Assembly (NCBI RefSeq): GCF_004358445.1
Contig: NZ_CP037951.1
Coordinates: 4,054,501 to 4,118,500 of the forward strand
Origin: Parashewanella tropica
GTDB taxonomy: Bacteria; Pseudomonadota; Gammaproteobacteria; Enterobacterales; Shewanellaceae
Length of the DNA: 64,000 nucleotides
Reading direction: 5' to 3'
The translations under genes were made by a program, and so were the position numbers. Positions 59,579-64,000 of the stretch are shown one piece after another (position 1 is the stretch's first letter; every line of letters starts with the position of its first letter). Below the pieces are notes generated by a model. The model did no database searches and was not told where the DNA came from. It was given only the letters and a program-made list of their open reading frames with translations.

Positions 59579-61615
59579 ATGACCACGGCAATTCCTAGTG
59601 ATACCTTACCCAGATTTTCCGATATTCAACCTGAACACATACAGTCAAATATTGAACAAGCCATTCAACATTGCCGTGACACCATAGAACAGGTTCTCAC
59701 TCATTCAGGCACGCCAACATGGGACAGCTTAATTGCCCCACTAGAGCAAGCGGACGATGAACTCAGCCAAGCTTGGTCTCCAGTATCACACATGAACTCT
59801 GTCGTTAGCACCGATGAGCTGCGCGCCGCTCATGACGCCTGTTTGCCACTGTTATCTGACTACGGCACCTTTGTCGGTCAACACCAAGGTTTATATGAAG
59901 CCTATCTGGCTCTGCAAGCTTCAAATGAGTTTGCATCACTATCACAAGCTCAAAAGACTGTGATTGAACATGCGATTCGTGATTTTAAATTGTCAGGTAT
60001 CGGGTTAAAAGATGAAGCCAAACAACGTTATGGTGAGATCAAAAAGCGTTTATCTGAGCTCACCAGTCAATTTTCGAATCAACTCTTAGATGCCACCCAT
60101 GCTTGGAGCAAATTAATCACAGATGAAGCGGAATTAGCCGGTTTACCCGAATCTGCACGCGCCGCCGCTAAAGCCATGGCAGAAGCTAATGAGCAACAAG
60201 GTTGGTTGTTTACTCTGGATTTCCCATCGTATTTACCTGTGATGACCTACAGTGAGAATAGAGAGCTACGCGAAGAGTGTTACCGCGCCTTTTCAACCCG
60301 CGCCTCAGATCAAGGACCCAATGCTGGTGAATTTGATAACTCAGCGTTAATGGACGAAATTGTCGCTCTTCGCCATGAAATATCACAATTACTCGGTTTC
60401 GACAGCTATGCTGATAAATCACTCGCCACTAAAATGGCACAATCGCCTGAGCAAGTGATGGATTTTCTCAACCAATTAGCTGAGCGCTCAAAACCTCAAG
60501 CGGAATCAGAGCTGGCTGAGCTTAAGCAATTTGCTAAAGATGAATTTGATGTTGACGAACTTGCGGCGTGGGACATCGGTTTTTATGGTGAAAAACTCCA
60601 GCAACATAAATATCAAGTATCTCAAGAAATGCTGCGTCCTTACTTCCCTGAAGACAAAGTGCTTAGTGGCCTGTTTTATACCGTAAATCGTTTGTTTGGA
60701 CTTAAGATCAGCGAACAAACGGGCGTCGATACATGGCACAAAGACGTACGTTTTTTCAATATCTTAGATGACAAAGATCAGTACCGTGGCAGCTTTTACC
60801 TCGACTTATATGCACGCAGTGGAAAACGTGGTGGCGCATGGATGGACGATTGCCGTGTCCGCCGTACAACGTCCACAGGACTGCAAAACCCAATTGCCTA
60901 CCTAACCTGTAACTTCAATGCGCCAGTCGATGGGAAACCCGCCTTATTTACTCATGACGAAGTGGTGACCTTATTTCACGAATTTGGTCACGGTATTCAT
61001 CATATGTTGACTCAAATTGATGTGGCCGATGTAGCGGGAATCAACGGAGTGCCTTGGGATGCGGTTGAACTGCCAAGCCAGTTTTTAGAAAACTGGTGCT
61101 GGGAGCAAGAAGCCCTTGAGCATATTTCTGGTCACTTTGAGACTGGAGAGTCGTTACCAAAAACCATGTTAGATAACATGCTTGCAGCCAAGAACTTCCA
61201 ATCTGCAATGATGATGGTACGTCAACTTGAATTCTCACTCTTCGACTTTACTCTGCATTGGCAGTTTAACCCTAAGAATGGAGCTCAAATTCAGCAAGTG
61301 CTTGATCAGATCAGAAGCCAAGTATCGGTAGTGATCCCACCAAGCTTTAATCGTTTCCAACATAGCTTTGCCCACATTTTTGCTGGCGGTTACGCTGCAG
61401 GCTACTACAGCTATAAATGGGCAGAAGTCTTGTCAGCCGATGCCTTCTCTCGCTTTGAAGAAGAAGGTATTTTCAATGAGACTACAGGACGTAGCTTCAT
61501 GCACAATATTCTAGAAATGGGTGGTTCTGAAGAACCAATGGCACTTTTCAAACGCTTTAGAGGTCGTGAACCGAAAATCGATGCACTACTGCGTCACAGT
61601 GGCATTGCGGCTTAA
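59579..61615 (+). CDS. prlC: Oligopeptidase A
   Basis: M3-family zinc metallopeptidase of 678 residues (E. coli PrlC 680). The zinc motif is LFHEFGHGIHHML (HEFGH, about 469-473), with the third ligand Glu in the following helix. The C-terminal FNRFQHSFAHIFAGGYAAGYYSYKW is a family hallmark (substrate-binding Tyr and His). It degrades oligopeptides in the cytosol, including cleaved signal peptides. Confidence 0.97.
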   Translation: MTTAIPSDTLPRFSDIQPEHIQSNIEQAIQHCRDTIEQVLTHSGTPTWDSLIAPLEQADDELSQAWSPVSHMNSVVSTDELRAAHDACLPLLSDYGTFVGQHQGLYEAYLALQASNEFASLSQAQKTVIEHAIRDFKLSGIGLKDEAKQRYGEIKKRLSELTSQFSNQLLDATHAWSKLITDEAELAGLPESARAAAKAMAEANEQQGWLFTLDFPSYLPVMTYSENRELREECYRAFSTRASDQGPNAGEFDNSALMDEIVALRHEISQLLGFDSYADKSLATKMAQSPEQVMDFLNQLAERSKPQAESELAELKQFAKDEFDVDELAAWDIGFYGEKLQQHKYQVSQEMLRPYFPEDKVLSGLFYTVNRLFGLKISEQTGVDTWHKDVRFFNILDDKDQYRGSFYLDLYARSGKRGGAWMDDCRVRRTTSTGLQNPIAYLTCNFNAPVDGKPALFTHDEVVTLFHEFGHGIHHMLTQIDVADVAGINGVPWDAVELPSQFLENWCWEQEALEHISGHFETGESLPKTMLDNMLAAKNFQSAMMMVRQLEFSLFDFTLHWQFNPKNGAQIQQVLDQIRSQVSVVIPPSFNRFQHSFAHIFAGGYAAGYYSYKWAEVLSADAFSRFEEEGIFNETTGRSFMHNILEMGGSEEPMALFKRFRGREPKIDALLRHSGIAA

Positions 61616-61644
61616 CAATAGTTTAAAAATATCCATCCCTGTTT

Positions 61645-61669
61645 AGCGCTCAATATGAGCGCTTTTTTT
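61645..61669 (+). terminator. Terminator of prlC
   Basis: AGCGCTCA-ATA-TGAGCGCT followed by seven T, 30 bp after the prlC stop. Confidence 0.92.
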
Positions 61670-61755
61670 GCTTTTGCCTTTACTTGCCGTCTGGTACGAC
61701 CTCTGTTAGCCTATCCCATTCATCAAGGAAATCATCTTTAAGCATTAGGGACATA

Positions 61756-62286
61756 ATGAATCTTTACTTTCGATTATTTTGGTTGTTCATCTGGCGTATT
61801 AAACACTGTAAAAAGATTGGGTTTCTGGGCACCAGTACAATTCAATTTCGCGCCCTACCCAGCGATTGTGATGTCAACTTTCATCTTACTAACTCCCGCT
61901 ATGCCGCCTTTATGGATCTGGCTCGAACATACATGATGGCGGAAATGGGGCTGTTAAAAAAGTTTTTAAAACTCAAATGGATGCCAGTCGTTAACGCCTC
62001 AGAATTTACCTATATTCGAGACATCAAACCGCTAGAGAAATTTAAAATCGACACCAAAATCGTCGGTTGGGATGAAAAGTACTTTTATCTTGAGCAGCGC
62101 TTTACAACAGCGAGAGGATTACACGCCATCGCTCACGTTCGCGGTGTGTTTATTCATAAGCGAAAACAAGTTCCTTTAGACGAGCTCTTAACAACTGTAG
62201 GGTTTGACGAAGAGCAACCCACATTACCGCCAGAAATGCAGCAATGGATTGAGTTTTTAAAGGTGAAAAAAGAGCAGAATTTATAA
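61756..62286 (+). CDS. Acyl-CoA thioesterase-like (hotdog) protein
   Basis: Protein of 176 residues with a single hotdog domain. LPSDCDVNFHLTNSRYAAFMD is the active-site block of the 4-hydroxybenzoyl-CoA thioesterase/THEM6-like group (Asp and Asn-x-x-x-Tyr). An N-terminal hydrophobic stretch (LYFRLFWLFIW) may tether it to the membrane. ATG 61756 follows TTAGGG; the longer in-frame start at 61684 is just after the prlC terminator and lacks a ribosome site. Substrate unknown. Confidence 0.85.
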   Translation: MNLYFRLFWLFIWRIKHCKKIGFLGTSTIQFRALPSDCDVNFHLTNSRYAAFMDLARTYMMAEMGLLKKFLKLKWMPVVNASEFTYIRDIKPLEKFKIDTKIVGWDEKYFYLEQRFTTARGLHAIAHVRGVFIHKRKQVPLDELLTTVGFDEEQPTLPPEMQQWIEFLKVKKEQNL

Positions 62287-63174
62287 ATTTTTTACCGTTA
62301 GCCAATAACTGATCCCAAGGGCGGCACGTTTCATGATTTGTAATCGCAACCGTTCCGCCATTCCGGTATCAGAATTCGGCTCAAACAGATTTCGAATTTG
62401 CTTGCGCAAGGCACTGGCATGCTGACGATTTCGCTGTTTTTCAGTTAAGCCAGTGATCCGTTTTTCCAATAAAAAATTGCCTAAGTTTTTCCCCCGAACA
62501 AGTAAGGCCGACTCCGGCTTACCAATTTTATTGGCTCTAGCACTGACATATCGAATTGCTAAGCCAATCCTTCTGTCATCACTGGTATTTTTCGAAGAGC
62601 CATGTACTAATTTAAAATGGTGAAGCGACATTTGCCCAGGTTTTAGCTCTAAAATGACTTCTGGTTGCTGTTCGAGATGCTTACTTGCAATCGTTTGACC
62701 ACGCGAAAGTAAGTTACCTTTAGCATAGGTATTTTCCTGATCAAACAGAGTATAATGGCTGCTTGGCAACACTTTCATTGCCCCAGACATTTCAGTTGCA
62801 GGACTTAGTGCTAGCCACACAGTAACCACATCATCGGCTTCAACACCCCAGTACTGTGCATCTTGATGCATAGAAACAAAAGTCTCACTGTCAGCTTCCT
62901 TGATAAATAAGTTACTCATGTAACATAAGATATCACCACCGATCAGTGACTCAACAGCGTCAAGAATTTTGGGATGATGAACAATTTCATCAGCCCAATC
63001 AAAAAGTAGATAGGATTTATTACATTGTCCGCGAGTTAAGGCTTTACCTTGTTGCTTCTCAATCGTTTCTAATTCTCCCCTTAATCTCTTGCTTTCATCT
63101 TGGGCAAATACATCAAGTGGACACAGAAAACCTTGAGTTCGATAGGTTTCAATTTGTGAGGTAGATAAAGCCAT
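62281..63174 (-). CDS. Phytanoyl-CoA dioxygenase (PhyH) family protein
   Basis: Fe(II)/2-oxoglutarate oxygenase of 297 residues. The iron ligands are in SMHQDAQYWG (H-x-D, about 119-121) and LVHGSSKNTSDDRRIGLAIRY (distal His, then the Arg that binds 2-oxoglutarate). Such enzymes hydroxylate small molecules, lipids or secondary metabolites; the substrate is not clear here. ATG 63174 has a perfect GGAGGAG just upstream. The last 6 bp are shared with the convergent thioesterase gene. Confidence 0.87.
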   Translation of the reverse strand: MALSTSQIETYRTQGFLCPLDVFAQDESKRLRGELETIEKQQGKALTRGQCNKSYLLFDWADEIVHHPKILDAVESLIGGDILCYMSNLFIKEADSETFVSMHQDAQYWGVEADDVVTVWLALSPATEMSGAMKVLPSSHYTLFDQENTYAKGNLLSRGQTIASKHLEQQPEVILELKPGQMSLHHFKLVHGSSKNTSDDRRIGLAIRYVSARANKIGKPESALLVRGKNLGNFLLEKRITGLTEKQRNRQHASALRKQIRNLFEPNSDTGMAERLRLQIMKRAALGISYWLTVKNL

Positions 63175-63194
63175 ATTCTCCTCCGACAATAGAA

Positions 63195-64000
63195 CTATTC
63201 TTCAGTTAATGAATAAGGTAGAGGTATAAGTACCAGCTTGCTTTCAAGATCGCCAGCCACTCTAAAAGTCGCATCCAGTTCAGTATCATTCGCCAATACA
63301 GCTGTTAATTGAACATCATTACCACGCTGCACATACTCGATAATATTACCCGCTTTACGAAAACCGTTTTCAAGTTCGATTTCTAAAAATGCATCTTTAT
63401 TTAATTGAGTAGAGACAGAACCTTTAAGGATATACAAAGCGCGTTTAAGGCCACCACGATACTTCATTCTTGCTACAGTTTCTTGTCCCATATAACAGCC
63501 TTTCGTAAAACTGATACCGTCTAACGCTTGTAGATTACACATTTGCGGGACGTACTCGCCACTATGGTTTGCTCCCACATTAGGGTAACCATCGGCAATT
63601 TCTAATGCTTGCCAAACACTCGATTCATAAATCGTTTGATCAACAAATAATTTTGAAGCTACTTCAGAAGAAATTAAAACAATATAGCGGCTGTTATCTT
63701 TGATCAGCACGCCACTTTCTATTTTGGTAACCTTCTCGGTTATCTCACCAAATCTTTCTGAAATAAACGCCTCAGCCTTATCACCTGCAACACCAATAAG
63801 CACCCATTGATTACTGGCATCATTCAAGGTAACTTGGCTAAATACCGCATATTTTTGAAGTTGAGGTAAATCAACAGCGACGGTGCTTTTTGGCATTAGC
63901 ATTAAATATTGCTCGTTTGCTTGTAACAATCTAAAGCTTGCCAGCATTTTTCCTTTAGGATCACAATGCGCCCCCCACACCCAATTGCCTTGAAGCAACC
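63195..64000 (-). CDS. ygfZ: tRNA-modifying protein YgfZ (5' end outside the window)
   Basis: Partial gene; the reading frame runs open to the window edge. Compared with E. coli YgfZ (326 residues) about 45-55 N-terminal residues are missing. The first complete block, WGAHCDPKGKMLASFRLL, is the folate-binding region of the GcvT-like domain. The family signature KGCYMGQETVARMKYRG is intact, including its Cys. YgfZ supports Fe-S enzymes such as MiaB with tetrahydrofolate. It lies 20 bp before the PhyH-type gene in the same direction. Confidence 0.95.
   Translation of the reverse strand, partial: LLQGNWVWGAHCDPKGKMLASFRLLQANEQYLMLMPKSTVAVDLPQLQKYAVFSQVTLNDASNQWVLIGVAGDKAEAFISERFGEITEKVTKIESGVLIKDNSRYIVLISSEVASKLFVDQTIYESSVWQALEIADGYPNVGANHSGEYVPQMCNLQALDGISFTKGCYMGQETVARMKYRGGLKRALYILKGSVSTQLNKDAFLEIELENGFRKAGNIIEYVQRGNDVQLTAVLANDTELDATFRVAGDLESKLVLIPLPYSLTEE

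Overview
The window looks like chromosomal DNA of a gammaproteobacterium close to Shewanella (family Shewanellaceae). This is inferred from gene content and order: rsmD divergent from ftsY-ftsE-ftsX-rpoH, plsB, lexA-sulA, a caa3/aa3-type cox cluster (coxB-coxA-ctaG-coxC-DUF2909-SURF1-ctaA-cyoE-sco), prlC/gorA and ntrBC. Two features recall sponge- or host-associated relatives such as Parashewanella: a eukaryote-like RING-finger protein and a 1195-residue ankyrin-like protein. That genus assignment is a guess. No rRNA, tRNA, CRISPR array, prophage or intact insertion sequence was found.

Layout. 0-4.3 kb: a two-component system, an RluA-type pseudouridine synthase, a LemA-like membrane protein and rsmJ. 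4.4-8.5 kb: the RING protein, a small AT-rich stretch, then envZ-ompR and a uracil-DNA glycosylase-family gene bracketed by two inverted copies of one miniature transposable element. 8.6-15 kb: a Bcr-type MFS exporter, ntrC-ntrB, a DUF4124 protein, yqhD and a YciC-family membrane protein. 15-21.3 kb: an iron region with a TonB protein, a Fur-boxed TonB-dependent receptor, PiuC-type hydroxylase, and a coupled DUF3649/PepSY/DUF3325 membrane trio. 21.3-28.8 kb: a 265-bp MITE-like element, yjeH with a divergent Lrp-type regulator, rpoH, ftsX, ftsE, ftsY (with 60 perfect hexamer repeats) and rsmD. 28.9-33.7 kb: a copper/silver RND efflux set (CusB- and CusA-like) with a small Cys/His-rich secreted protein. 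33.7-41.4 kb: mtr-like permease coupled to plsB, then the large ankyrin-like gene. 41.4-46.1 kb: a secreted protein of unknown function, a large TonB-dependent receptor, and lexA-sulA under two LexA boxes. 46.7-55.2 kb: the cytochrome c oxidase operon with its copper and haem A assembly factors. 55.2-64 kb: a DUF4153 membrane protein, gorA, an outer-membrane protein, prlC, a thioesterase, a phytanoyl-CoA dioxygenase-like enzyme and the 3' part of ygfZ.

The housekeeping blocks are conventional. The unusual material is (i) the RING/zinc-finger protein and the ankyrin-like protein, both candidates for acting on a eukaryotic host, (ii) the extreme Glu-Pro microsatellite inside ftsY, and (iii) at least five different short inverted-repeat elements in intergenic gaps. 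One of these elements sits against the start codon of the glycosylase gene and appears to provide its ribosome binding site.
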